64,000 bases of DNA from JBECKX01 sp964468475. GTDB lineage: Bacteria; Zixibacteria; MSB-5A5; CAIYYT01. Position 1 is the first letter of the stretch. The number at the start of each line of letters is the position of its first letter. The stretch covers positions 21,239-85,238 of the forward strand of contig CAYXUL010000005.1 of the NCBI GenBank assembly GCA_964468475.1. The letters run 5' to 3'. The translations under genes and the position numbers were made by a program. Of the stretch, positions 34,588 to 43,932 are shown in pieces. The notes under the pieces are model-generated. The model was not told where the DNA came from. It made no database searches and saw only the letters and a program-made list of their open reading frames with translations.

Positions 34588-35874
34588 TCAGTATGAAAAC
34601 TTGAATTTTTTGTGTCCGGCCTTCAGTCCAATGTCCGTGCGTAGCTGCTTTCCCTCGAAGTTGATCTTTTCCGCAGCCTCATACGCGTTCGAGACGGATT
34701 CATCAATCTGCTCGTCCATGCCAACCACACAGAGAACCCGCCCGCCACTGGTATAGAATTTGCGGTTCTCGTACTTCGTTCCGGCATGAAATACCAGAGC
34801 GTCACTTTCTTTGATATCGCGTAAGCCTATGATCTCCTTGCCCTTCTCATAGTCGCCCGGGTATCCCGCTGACGCTAGTATTACACATGTCGCATACTTA
34901 TATTCCCATTCGAGCATTTCCCGGTCAAGCTTCCCGTCAACCACCGACTGGAATATCTGCGCCAAATCCGACTTCAGCAACGGTAATACGGCCTGAGTCT
35001 CCGGATCGCCGAAGCGGCAATTGAACTCGATGACCTTGGGGCCCTTCTCGGTAATCATCAATCCCGCGTACAATACCCCCCGGAAGGGGCGTCCTTCCTC
35101 GGCCAATCCGTGGACCGCAGGTTCCAGGACGAGGTCCTCGATATCCTTCAGCATCAGCTCTGAAACAAACGGTACCGGAGCATAGGCCCCCATCCCACCG
35201 GTGTTCGGGCCGGTGTCTCCATCCCCCACGCGCTTGTGATCCTGTGACGGGATTGTCGTTAGAATATTCTTGCCGTCCGTGAAGGCAAAAACTGATGCCT
35301 CCTCACCCACCAGCAGATTTTCGATCACGACCTTCGCACCGGCTTCACCAAACTGCCGCTTCTGCATCATATTTCTTATCGCTCGTTCAGCTTCTTCGGC
35401 ACTCTCGGCCACGGTGACGCCCTTGCCGGCAGCGAGTCCATCTGCCTTGATTACGATTGGCATCCCGGCTCCATGCACGAAGCGAATCGCTTCTTTCATT
35501 TCATCGAATATGACAAAGGAAGCAGTAGGGATGTGGTAGCGCCGCATAAACTGTTTTGCGTAGGCCTTTGACGACTCAATTTCAGCAGCGGCTTTGCTTG
35601 GTCCGAATATCCTCAAACCCTCCGCCTCAAACCTGTCCACAATTCCCAGCGAGAGAGGAAGCTCCGGGCCGACGACTGTCAGGTCGATCAGCTTTTCCCT
35701 GGCGAAACGCAGCAATGCTTCAATGTCATCGGCTTTGATATTGACCAGTTCCGCTGTTCTGTATATTCCGGCATTGCCGGGTGCGCAGTAGAGATGTTTG
35801 ACCAGGGGACTCTTGCTGAGTTTCCAGCACAGGGCATGCTCTCTCCCTCCGGAACCGATAACCAGTATCTTCAA
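34588..35874 (-). CDS. purD: Phosphoribosylamine-glycine ligase
   Basis: From a TTG at 35874 the product is MKILVIGSGGREHALCWKL and has 428 residues, the usual length and N-terminus for PurD. An ATG at 35922 adds 16 residues with no family match. GPSKAAAEIESSKAYAKQFM, IVIKADGLAAGKGVTV (ATP-grasp) and EFNCRFGDPETQAVLPLL are diagnostic. It catalyses the second step of purine synthesis. No other pur genes are nearby. Confidence 0.96.
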   Translation of the reverse strand: MKILVIGSGGREHALCWKLSKSPLVKHLYCAPGNAGIYRTAELVNIKADDIEALLRFAREKLIDLTVVGPELPLSLGIVDRFEAEGLRIFGPSKAAAEIESSKAYAKQFMRRYHIPTASFVIFDEMKEAIRFVHGAGMPIVIKADGLAAGKGVTVAESAEEAERAIRNMMQKRQFGEAGAKVVIENLLVGEEASVFAFTDGKNILTTIPSQDHKRVGDGDTGPNTGGMGAYAPVPFVSELMLKDIEDLVLEPAVHGLAEEGRPFRGVLYAGLMITEKGPKVIEFNCRFGDPETQAVLPLLKSDLAQIFQSVVDGKLDREMLEWEYKYATCVILASAGYPGDYEKGKEIIGLRDIKESDALVFHAGTKYENRKFYTSGGRVLCVVGMDEQIDESVSNAYEAAEKINFEGKQLRTDIGLKAGHKKFKFSY

Positions 35875-36227
35875 CTTGAACGCCTCATCGCCAGGGTTGA
35901 ATATGCCGCTCACTTCGGGCAAGTCAGGTTACATATTAATTGCCTATTTTAAGACGAGAGCCGGTGTTCTGCAACCAATTTCTCTATTCGGTCATTTCGC
36001 CCATGCCGGCGCTTTAATCACCTGAAATTCGCCTTGTGCCCCGTATCTTTTTTGGTTGATCTTGAGTTGCAACTACTTATTCTGGGCAGGGTATCAACGG
36101 ACCAACGATTAGTCCGCAAACGCCCTTGAAAAGATAAGTAACAGCACAAGCATACTCAGAACGGGTGAAACGGATCGCGTCCCGACCTGAATTGTTAGAA
36201 TTTATGGGATGAGACAGGTATAAAACG
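35875..36227. other. Divergent intergenic region between purD and the zinc-ribbon gene
   Basis: This 353-base region should hold promoters in both directions. It also contains the 48-base optional N-terminal extension of purD. I see no clear sigma70 boxes, PUR box, riboswitch-like structure or RNA gene. Confidence 0.4.
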
Positions 36228-36590
36228 ATGGCTGAAGAGAAAATACTTCGCTGCTGGTCCTGCGGCAACGAAATTACAATTACACAGCGAGTCACGCGTA
36301 ACGACTTTTGCCCCGAATGCGAAAATCCGCTGAAGTGCTGCTACAACTGCCGCTTCTATGATCGTAACGCCAACAACCACTGCACCGAGCCTCAGGCGGA
36401 ATGGGTTCGCTATAAGGAAAAAGCGAATTTCTGCGAGTACTTCGACCCGCGGCCGCCAATCGACGAATCGCAGGAGGTGCCGGATGAGACTCTGCCGTTC
36501 AGCCTCAACGCCGAAGCCCGCAATCGTCACCGGACTACAAATGACAAGGAACGTACCAAAGAGGCGTGGGATGATCTATTCAAAGATTAA
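36228..36590 (+). CDS. Small zinc-ribbon protein, unknown
   Basis: This 120-residue protein begins MAEEKILRCWSCGNEI and has CWSC, CPEC, CCYNC and a later HC/FC pair (NNHCTEP, ANFCEYF). That makes enough cysteines for two metal sites in the first 65 residues; the rest is charged and probably disordered. It has no helix-turn-helix. I do not know a function. It lies 48 bases before the GlmU-like gene and may be co-transcribed. Confidence 0.75.
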   Translation: MAEEKILRCWSCGNEITITQRVTRNDFCPECENPLKCCYNCRFYDRNANNHCTEPQAEWVRYKEKANFCEYFDPRPPIDESQEVPDETLPFSLNAEARNRHRTTNDKERTKEAWDDLFKD

Positions 36591-36638
36591 CCTGGATTCA
36601 ATATACGCAGCAATATCTCCGCCTGGAAAAGACCGCCC

Positions 36639-37940
36639 ATGAAGCGTTGCCTGCTGTTCTTCGAACGAGAGAACATCTCCAATTTCTATCCAATTAGCCT
36701 GTCGCACACTACCGCAGAGTTGCGCTGCGGCATCCTCAATCTGGGAGAAAAGTGGCGGTATCGTCTCAAGCCTGAGGGTGTCTGCTACCTGGCCCGTCCT
36801 GAACTGGCGGCGCATATTACCGCTAATTGCGGCATCGACTCAAATCTGCTGGAAGCAAATCTCTTCGATCAGTTCGTATTCATTGACCCGTTGTACCTTC
36901 CTGACGACGAAATCACTGCACACCTTGTCGAGGAAGCCTCCACAGCGGCGCTGTTTGTGGACGGCGAGCCCGCAGTTATTGTCACAGACAAACGCGACGA
37001 ACTGATTTCACTGCTCACGAAGAAACTCGCGGCAAAGGAGCGTCCCGACTTCGCGCGCCTGATAGGGGATGCCGCCCGTCAACTTCCGCGCAACGATGCA
37101 AAGTTGGAGCATCTCGATTATCTCTGGGATCTTGTGCATGCAAACGGAAGGCAAATCGAATCAGACTTCCAATTACTTTCCGGAGAATTGAATTTCAGCG
37201 GCATGCACCACGTCTCCGACATCGATTCCGCGGTATCGCTTTACAATGCCGATGATATCTACGTTGATCATGATTCTCAGATCGATGCCCAGGTGGTAAT
37301 TGACGCTCGTGGCGGCCCCGTCTATATCGGCAAAGAAACCGTGATCGCTCCCCACACTCGTATCGAAGGGCCAGCCTTTGTTGGTGACAATTGCCACCTC
37401 GTCGGCGGGAAAATTCGTGAGGGATGTTCCTTCGGGCCGCATTGCCGAATCGGCGGTGAGGTTGAAGAATCGATTTTTCAGGCTTATTCAAACAAGTATC
37501 ACGACGGATTTCTCGGTCACGCCTATATCGGCGAGTGGGTAAATCTCGGCGCTCTTACCACGAACTCCGATCTGAAGAACAACTACGGTAACATCAAAGT
37601 TGAGCTACCCGGTGGTCTAATCGACACCCGCTTAAATAAGGTGGGCAGCTTCATTGGTGATCACACCAAGACCGGAATCGGCACACTCCTCAATACCGGC
37701 ATGGTGATCGGATTTGCTTCCAACGTCTTTGGCGGTGGCATGATCAAGCGCAAGTCTTTGCCATCGTTTATCTGGGGAAGCACCGACGGCCTCGTCGATT
37801 ACAATGTGGAAAAGGCTATCGCGACCGCACGCACCGTAATGTCACGACGCGACCGAGAGCTGAGTCCGGCAACAGAACAGCTTTTCCGAGACATCTTCGC
37901 ACAGACTTCCACCGCTCGCCTCGCTGTCACCGGCAAGTGA
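36639..37940 (+). CDS. GlmU-family protein (NTP_transf_4 plus left-handed beta-helix)
   Basis: The protein has 433 residues. The N-terminal ~190 residues resemble the divergent nucleotidyltransferase domain of Bacteroidetes GlmU-like proteins (LLFFERENISNFYPISLS, AELRCGILNLGEKW) and lack the classical GxGTRM loop. Residues ~210-400 are hexapeptide repeats (VYIGKETVIAPHTRIEGPAF and so on) forming a left-handed beta helix, including NSDLKNNYGNIKVEL. It is possibly a sugar-phosphate nucleotidyl/acyltransferase; the substrate is not inferable. galT and glgA follow. Confidence 0.85.
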   Translation: MKRCLLFFERENISNFYPISLSHTTAELRCGILNLGEKWRYRLKPEGVCYLARPELAAHITANCGIDSNLLEANLFDQFVFIDPLYLPDDEITAHLVEEASTAALFVDGEPAVIVTDKRDELISLLTKKLAAKERPDFARLIGDAARQLPRNDAKLEHLDYLWDLVHANGRQIESDFQLLSGELNFSGMHHVSDIDSAVSLYNADDIYVDHDSQIDAQVVIDARGGPVYIGKETVIAPHTRIEGPAFVGDNCHLVGGKIREGCSFGPHCRIGGEVEESIFQAYSNKYHDGFLGHAYIGEWVNLGALTTNSDLKNNYGNIKVELPGGLIDTRLNKVGSFIGDHTKTGIGTLLNTGMVIGFASNVFGGGMIKRKSLPSFIWGSTDGLVDYNVEKAIATARTVMSRRDRELSPATEQLFRDIFAQTSTARLAVTGK

Positions 37941-38086
37941 ACCGGAGAGCTCACCTCGCGCTTAAGATTTATCACATTTCGCAGTTCTTTCCCGTTATTG
38001 CTCGAATCTGAGAATTATTTTGCCTGCGGTGCCGCAGCTGCTTATGTTTCCTCGGTCGAGAGCACGATACGTTTAAGGAACATCAA

Positions 38087-39088
38087 ATGCCCGAATTAAG
38101 AAAAGATCCGATCGTTGGTCGCTGGGTTATCATCTCTACCGATAGAGGCAAACGTCCCAGCGATTTTGCCCCTCTGGTTAAGAACAAACATCCCAAGAGC
38201 TGCCCATTTTGCCCGGGGAATGAGGCGTTGACGCCTCCGGAGATCATGGCCGAACGCCCTGATGGCAGCGCCCCAAACACGCCCGGCTGGAAACTCCGGG
38301 TAATTTCTAACAAGTACCCCGCGCTCAAAATCGAGGGCGATCTCAACCGCGAGGGTGAAGGCATGTTTGACCGGATGAATGGCATCGGCGCTCATGAAGT
38401 CGTGATCGAGACCAACGACCATGCCGAGGATATGGTCGACATGGAACTTGGTCGCATCAAAGAAGTATTCATCGCCTATCGTACCCGAATGCAGGATTTG
38501 CGACGAGATTTCAGGTTCAAATACATTATTGCCTTTAAGAATCACGGCGAAGCGGCCGGCGCGTCGCTGGAGCATGCCCACTCGCAAATAATCGCCACTC
38601 CGGTTGTCCCGATTCGAGTACAGGTTGAGATCGAAGGCAGCCGCAAGTACTATGACTACAAGGAACGATGCATCTTCTGCGATATCATCAAGCAGGAAAC
38701 CGATTGGAGTGATCGGGTGGTTGCGGAGAATGAGCAGTTTATCGCACTGGAGCCGTTTGCTCCGCGTTTTCCGTTCGAAACCTGGATTATGCCTAAAATC
38801 CACACCAGCGCCTTTCTCGACATCACCAACGCGCAAACGGAGAGTCTTGCCCAAATGATTAAGACAATCTTAGCAAAACTGCGAGTTGCGTTGGCAGATC
38901 CTCCCTACAATTACGTACTCCATACAGACGCTTTGGACAACAAGGCCAGGGATTACTATCACTGGCACATTGAGGTCATCCCCAAACTGACCAAAGTCGC
39001 AGGCTTTGAGTGGGGAACAGGATTCTACATCAACCCGGTGGCTCCGGAAGACGCCGCCCAATATCTGAGGGAATTATCAGTGTCCTGA
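38087..39088 (+). CDS. galT: Galactose-1-phosphate uridylyltransferase
   Basis: The protein has 333 residues. CPFCPGN (C39, C42) is the metal site, and HEVVIETNDH and ASLEHAHSQIIATP carry the active site; the canonical HPHxQ is here HAHSQ (H163, H165), with H165 the expected uridylylated histidine. It exchanges UMP between UDP-glucose and galactose-1-phosphate, though in this phylum it may use another sugar phosphate. It sits between a GlmU-like protein and glgA, pointing to glycogen or nucleotide-sugar metabolism. Confidence 0.95.
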   Translation: MPELRKDPIVGRWVIISTDRGKRPSDFAPLVKNKHPKSCPFCPGNEALTPPEIMAERPDGSAPNTPGWKLRVISNKYPALKIEGDLNREGEGMFDRMNGIGAHEVVIETNDHAEDMVDMELGRIKEVFIAYRTRMQDLRRDFRFKYIIAFKNHGEAAGASLEHAHSQIIATPVVPIRVQVEIEGSRKYYDYKERCIFCDIIKQETDWSDRVVAENEQFIALEPFAPRFPFETWIMPKIHTSAFLDITNAQTESLAQMIKTILAKLRVALADPPYNYVLHTDALDNKARDYYHWHIEVIPKLTKVAGFEWGTGFYINPVAPEDAAQYLRELSVS

Positions 39089-39134
39089 TATGCTGATTTA
39101 ACCAATTATCAATGGACTGAGGGGTTAGTCAAAA

Positions 39135-40637
39135 ATGAATAAGAAGATGAACATTGCCTACGTGGCCAGTGAAATCGCACCATATTCGAAAACGGGTGGA
39201 TTGGCTGACGTTGCCGGTTCGCTTCCGCAACAGATCGCGGGCAAGCGCGCTAACGTCGTTCTGTTTTCGCCCAAGTATGGGAGTATCGCTTCTGAGCAGT
39301 GGGATCTTTTCAGGGTCTCCGACATCAGCGATTTGTCCCTTTGGCTTGCTGGACGTCAGTACTGCTTCACGATCCTGCAGAAGCAGGACAAGAAACGCAT
39401 GCTCAAGACATACTTTGTCGAATGTGATGAACTCTTCGACAGGCCGGGAATGTATGTCGATCCCAAGACAGGGAAGGATTATCCCGACAACGATATCCGT
39501 TTCGCGTTTTTCGCACGCGCTGTCCTGATCACACTCGAAAAGCTGGGTTTCAAGCCCGACATTATTCATGTCAACGATTGGCAATCCGCCTTGATCCCGG
39601 CCTACCTGAAAACCGCTGAGCGCGACCATCCTTTCTTCAAAGATACCAAGACTGTACTGACGATCCATAACGTCGCCTATCAGGGGCTTTTCCCGCAGGA
39701 ATCTTTCGAGAAACTGGGAATCAACAAGCAGTTCCTTTATCCGGCTTCACCGTTCGAATTCTGGGGCAAGCTAAACTACCTTAAAGCCGGCGTTGTTTAC
39801 TCCGATGTGGTCAACACCGTCAGTGAAACCTACGCGCAGGAGATTCAGTCCTCCAACGAGTTCGGCTTTGGTTTGGAAGGGGTGCTCCGTGACAAGAGGA
39901 ATTCCCTGTTCGGAGTGGTAAACGGCGTTGACTACGCAACCTGGTCGCCGGAGAATGACACCGTTATCAAGCGGCCATACAACGCCAACAACCTCGAGGA
40001 AAAACTCGAGAACAAGAGAGAACTGCTGCGCTACTGTGGACTATCAGCCAAGCGCGCTGACAAACCGCTCATCGGAATAATCGGCCGGCTCACGGACCAG
40101 AAGGGCTTTGATCTGGTGGAGGAAATTTCCGACGAGCTGTTCAAGGATGATATCACTTTGATTCTTCTGGGCACCGGCGATGAGAAGTACCACAAGCTGT
40201 TCCAAAAGCTGGAGAAACGGTACTCAGATCGCGTCAGCACACACCTTAAATTTGATGAGCACCTCGCACATTTGATTGAGGCCGGAGCTGACATATTCCT
40301 GATGCCATCCCGTTTCGAGCCTTGTGGTCTGAACCAGCTCTATAGCCTCCGCTACGGCACTGTCCCCATTGCGCACAAGACCGGCGGCCTGGCGGATACC
40401 ATCATCAATTACGATGGCAACGGCAACAAACGCCGTGCCACCGGATTTCTCTTCGATGAGTATTCCGGTGAGGCTTTGCTGCAGGCGATCAGGAATGCGC
40501 TTGAGCTATATAACAAGACCCGTAGCTGGCGCGCCATGATGAAGCGCGGGATGAAGCAGGACTTTTCCTGGAAGAAGTCGGCTAAGAAGTATCTCGAGCT
40601 CTACGAGAAAGCTCTCGGCATCAAGGCAGCAACGTAG
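39135..40637 (+). CDS. glgA: Glycogen synthase
   Basis: The protein has 500 residues, standard for bacterial GT5 enzymes. SKTGGLADVAGSLP (18-31) binds ADP-glucose, and PSRFEPCGLNQLYSLRYGT near 395-413 is the second nucleotide-sugar motif with its catalytic glutamate. HVNDWQSALIPAYL is typical. It extends alpha-1,4-glucan chains. The SD is GAGGGG. A hairpin follows the stop. Confidence 0.97.
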   Translation: MNKKMNIAYVASEIAPYSKTGGLADVAGSLPQQIAGKRANVVLFSPKYGSIASEQWDLFRVSDISDLSLWLAGRQYCFTILQKQDKKRMLKTYFVECDELFDRPGMYVDPKTGKDYPDNDIRFAFFARAVLITLEKLGFKPDIIHVNDWQSALIPAYLKTAERDHPFFKDTKTVLTIHNVAYQGLFPQESFEKLGINKQFLYPASPFEFWGKLNYLKAGVVYSDVVNTVSETYAQEIQSSNEFGFGLEGVLRDKRNSLFGVVNGVDYATWSPENDTVIKRPYNANNLEEKLENKRELLRYCGLSAKRADKPLIGIIGRLTDQKGFDLVEEISDELFKDDITLILLGTGDEKYHKLFQKLEKRYSDRVSTHLKFDEHLAHLIEAGADIFLMPSRFEPCGLNQLYSLRYGTVPIAHKTGGLADTIINYDGNGNKRRATGFLFDEYSGEALLQAIRNALELYNKTRSWRAMMKRGMKQDFSWKKSAKKYLELYEKALGIKAAT

Positions 40638-40666
40638 TACACAAACTGCAGTTTGCCTGAAACTTT

Positions 40667-40694
40667 GGCCGCCAGTCGTCCTCGCCTGGCGGCC
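40667..40694. terminator. Hairpin after glgA
   Basis: GGCCGCCAG (40667-40675) pairs with CTGGCGGCC (40686-40694) around a 10-nt loop. There is no T tract. The arms are identical to those of the hairpin at 23298-23325. Confidence 0.5.
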
Positions 40695-40768
40695 TAATGC
40701 ATAGAGGCCAGACTCTGGGAAGAGGTCATTCTTGTTTGTCATCGCGCTGCCGGTGTGGTACCCGTATC

Positions 40769-40790
40769 GTAGGAGCACCCGCGTGTGCCC
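40769..40790 (+). repeat. Short palindromic intergenic repeat (copy 1)
   Basis: GTAGGAGCACCCGCGTGTGCCC matches the form GTAG-G-GCAC...GTG-CC also seen at 50624-50646 and, inverted, at 50677-50699. It lies between convergent glgA and the FAH gene. Confidence 0.5.
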
Positions 40791-40829
40791 TTGTTCGATG
40801 GATGGGTCAAATGGTTTGTGCGCGGCATC

Positions 40830-41603
40830 CTAACTCTCATCCACCACACCATTCTTCAATACCCCAACCCCCTCAACCTCAATCTCGATCGAATCGCCGG
40901 CCACCATCGGCCCGATTCCTTTCGGCGTGCCGGTCACGATCAAATCACCCACGTCGAGCGTCATCACATGACTCATAAAGCTGATTAATTCCGGAATAGG
41001 AAAAATCATGTAGCTTGCGTCGGATGACTGCCGCACTTCGCCATTCAATCTCGACTCGACTTTGAGCTTCAGATAATCAAGCCCTGTCACCAGATAGGGA
41101 CCTACAGGGCAGAATGTGTCGAATCCCTTTGCCCGCGTCCATTGCGTGTCTTTCTTCTGCAGATCGCGCGCGGTCACATCATTCACGCAGGTAACTCCAA
41201 AGATCGCTTTCTCAACGTCCTGCGCGGAGGCTCGATGCAGACGTGTTCCCAGTACTACTCCGATTTCCGCTTCGTAATCGACTCGCTGAGCTTGCTCGGG
41301 GCGTACGATATTCATACCCGGCGACAGCAGGGCGGTAGGGGGCTTCATAAACAGCACGGGCTCGGCAGGTACCTCATCGGCCGACTGGCTCTCCTTGACA
41401 TGCTCTGCATAGTTAAGGCCCACACAAACGATCTTGTTCGGCTCAACAGGCGGCAGCAGCTCAACCGATTCAAGCGGCACCCTTTCGTTGATAATCTCAA
41501 ACTCTCCCGGAACCTTACCGTGAATCAGGGTAATCTGGTCCTCTTCAACTACACCCCAGTGAATTTCGTCTTGGTGCTTGAATCGGCAGTATTTCTCAGT
41601 CAT
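40830..41603 (-). CDS. Fumarylacetoacetate hydrolase family protein
   Basis: The protein has 257 residues. VDYEAEIGVVLG (~109-120) carries the metal-binding glutamates, FGVTCVNDVTARDLQKKD includes the third ligand, and ALNYAEHVKE-type and GTPKGIGPM segments complete the FAH fold. Members hydrolyse or isomerise small diketo acids such as acylpyruvates. It is the last gene of the argS-led minus-strand operon, 7 bases after the deacetylase-like gene. Confidence 0.93.
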   Translation of the reverse strand: MTEKYCRFKHQDEIHWGVVEEDQITLIHGKVPGEFEIINERVPLESVELLPPVEPNKIVCVGLNYAEHVKESQSADEVPAEPVLFMKPPTALLSPGMNIVRPEQAQRVDYEAEIGVVLGTRLHRASAQDVEKAIFGVTCVNDVTARDLQKKDTQWTRAKGFDTFCPVGPYLVTGLDYLKLKVESRLNGEVRQSSDASYMIFPIPELISFMSHVMTLDVGDLIVTGTPKGIGPMVAGDSIEIEVEGVGVLKNGVVDES

Positions 41604-41610
41604 AACTCCA

Positions 41611-42549
41611 CTATCCTTCCAATAATCCTCTTAGATGAAGCTCAGAGCAGCGGGCCAACACGTCTAGATCGTAGCCCCCTTCAAGAAATGAGACAACACG
41701 TCCATCACAATACTCTTCAGCCATATCTGTTATCAACTTTGTTACTCGTACAAAATCCGCATCATTCAGTCGCAATGAAGCCAGCGGGTCATCCTCGTGT
41801 GCATCAAACCCCGCAGACACCAGAATCAATTGCGGCTTGAATTCACTCATTGCTGCGGTCCACGCCGGCTCGAGCATTCTGAATGCCTCCTCACCATCGG
41901 TTCCGGCACCCAGCGGAATGTTTAGCGTGTAGCCTTCACCCTTATCTTTGCCTTGCTGATTCGCCGCGCCGGTGCCGGGATAAAACGGAAACTGATGCCA
42001 GCTAGTGTAGTGCACGGTATCATCATTATAAAACGCCCACTGCGTGCCGTTGCCGTGGTGTACATCGAAATCAAGAATCGCAACCCGCTTGACCCCGCAG
42101 GTGGCCTGCGCATGTCGCGCTGCCCCGGCAATATTATTGAATATGCAAAACCCCATCGCGCGCCCATACTCAGCGTGATGCCCCGGCGGTCGCACCGCTA
42201 CGAAGGCGCGATCCAGCCTGCCGGATGCCACCTCCTCAACTGCTTCCAAACCGCCACCGTAGGCGAGTGCGGCAGCCTGTGACGTATGTTGATTCACGTA
42301 GGTGTCGGCATCGAGGAGCCGGACCCGGTCAACCTCAAGTGAGAGGATGTTCTCGACAAACTGCGGGTCGTGATTGCGCTCGATTTCTTCGCGGGTTGCT
42401 TCACGCGCTTCGAGCCGCTGCAATTCCTTCTCTATCCCCGAGTCGCGCAGGCGGACAAAAACAGCTTTCAACCGGCCCTCATGCTCCGGGTGGCCTTCGC
42501 AGGTGTGAAGCAGGCACTTCTCATGGGTAATCAATCCAACCTTGCGCAT
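41611..42549 (-). CDS. Histone-deacetylase superfamily protein (acetoin utilization/APAH-like)
   Basis: The protein has 312 residues. RPPGHHAE (120-127) holds the catalytic histidines; DVHHGNGTQ (162-170) and SAGFDAHEDDP (245-255) give the zinc ligands Asp, His, Asp. It is a full active site, so it is probably an amidohydrolase acting on acetylated amines or proteins. It starts 3 bases after the MATE stop. The neighbouring FAH and MATE genes suggest small-molecule processing, which is inference. Confidence 0.94.
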   Translation of the reverse strand: MRKVGLITHEKCLLHTCEGHPEHEGRLKAVFVRLRDSGIEKELQRLEAREATREEIERNHDPQFVENILSLEVDRVRLLDADTYVNQHTSQAAALAYGGGLEAVEEVASGRLDRAFVAVRPPGHHAEYGRAMGFCIFNNIAGAARHAQATCGVKRVAILDFDVHHGNGTQWAFYNDDTVHYTSWHQFPFYPGTGAANQQGKDKGEGYTLNIPLGAGTDGEEAFRMLEPAWTAAMSEFKPQLILVSAGFDAHEDDPLASLRLNDADFVRVTKLITDMAEEYCDGRVVSFLEGGYDLDVLARCSELHLRGLLEG

Positions 42550-42552
42550 TTG

Positions 42553-43911
42553 CTAACCGTGAACCTCTTTAGTCTTCCATTTCCCGCGGCTGAACCAGTA
42601 CATCAAAATCATCCCCTTCACGACCGTAGTCGACGTTATCGCCCACCACACGCCATTGACTCCAACACCAAGCGTGATTGCAATATAATAGGCCAGTGGG
42701 TAGCGGGCAATCGAACCGCCGATCGAAACAATCATCGCGGGTAACGTATCCCCAGCGCCGGCAAAGGCGCCCTCCAGGACTATCTCAGCCGCCATGAATG
42801 TCTGCGAAATCGCCAGGATCATCAGGTAGTCAACGGCAATGTCGGCTACTGCCGGGTCATCGATAAACGCCCGTGAAATCAGTCGCGGAATTGTTGCGAA
42901 CAGAACTGAAATAATTGCCGTGAATATACCGGCGTAGCCAAGAGTGTACCAGGTCGACCGAGCGGCACGGTCAGGCTGTCGCGCGCCGAGGTTCTGCCCA
43001 ACCAGCGTTGAAACTGCCATCGAGAATCCGAAGCAGATAAGAAATGAAATCGACTCAAGGCGATTACCAATACCCAATGCAGCGACAGCGTTTGTACCGA
43101 AGCTTGTCGTGATCCGATTCATGAACAAGTACACGACCGAAAACGTCACACCCGCCGTCGCCGGCGGTAGCCCGATGCGAAGCATCTGAACAAACATGCG
43201 GAAATCGGGACGCAGCTTCCTGGTGAAATTGAAATCGAATGTCAGTTTGCCCCGTTTGATTGCGAGCAGGTAAAGCGCAAAGCCTACGATGTATGCCGTA
43301 ACGGTCGCAATAGCAGCGCCGGCGACACCCATCTTAGGGAAGGGCCCCCAGCCAAAGATCAAAACCGGATCAAGGCAAATGTTGAGGATGATACCGATCG
43401 AACTGATGATCAGAGGAGTCTTGGTATCCCCGGTTGCGCGAAAGATAGCTGAAAACAGCTCATCTAGAACAATGAAAAGCGTCGACATGAACGCTATCTG
43501 CAGGTAGACAGTACCATAGGCTTTCACATCAGCGGCCGTCTCCATGATGTCAAACATCGTTCCTGCTGACAGGTACCCGACGATCCCGACAACAATCGAG
43601 CCGATTACTGCGAGCAGTATTGCCTGCCTCGACGCATGAGAAACTTTATCGATAAGGCGAGCGCCATAGAAACGGGATAAGACAGCCACGGCGCCGGTCC
43701 AGACGATCTCGAACACGCTGAACATGATCCAGATCACAAACATCGAGCTGATCACCGAAGCCATCTCGGACGCCCCCAGCCGTCCTACCCAGACTGCATC
43801 CGCAATCGAGTTCGCAGTGCGGAGGAACATCGCGCCGACCGCCGGCCAGGCCAGACGAAAGATCTGGCGCGAGATCGACCCCTCGGTAATGTTGATTAGT
43901 TCTTTTGCCAT
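42553..43911 (-). CDS. MATE family efflux transporter
   Basis: The protein has 452 residues with twelve predicted helices. The N-terminus (LAWPAVGAMFLRTANSIAD) and FRATGDTKTPLIIS, GWGPFPKMGVAGAAIAT and GIGNRLESISF are typical of NorM/DinF-like MATE proteins, which export drugs or metabolites using Na+ or H+. It is 21 bases downstream of the EPSP-synthase-like gene in one operon. Confidence 0.94.
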   Translation of the reverse strand: MAKELINITEGSISRQIFRLAWPAVGAMFLRTANSIADAVWVGRLGASEMASVISSMFVIWIMFSVFEIVWTGAVAVLSRFYGARLIDKVSHASRQAILLAVIGSIVVGIVGYLSAGTMFDIMETAADVKAYGTVYLQIAFMSTLFIVLDELFSAIFRATGDTKTPLIISSIGIILNICLDPVLIFGWGPFPKMGVAGAAIATVTAYIVGFALYLLAIKRGKLTFDFNFTRKLRPDFRMFVQMLRIGLPPATAGVTFSVVYLFMNRITTSFGTNAVAALGIGNRLESISFLICFGFSMAVSTLVGQNLGARQPDRAARSTWYTLGYAGIFTAIISVLFATIPRLISRAFIDDPAVADIAVDYLMILAISQTFMAAEIVLEGAFAGAGDTLPAMIVSIGGSIARYPLAYYIAITLGVGVNGVWWAITSTTVVKGMILMYWFSRGKWKTKEVHG

Positions 43912-43932
43912 CCGGGATCAGGGAAGCAGCTG

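Noticed and set aside
38096..38854. A 252-codon minus-strand frame
   Set aside because: It is a shadow of galT, which has all family motifs on the plus strand.
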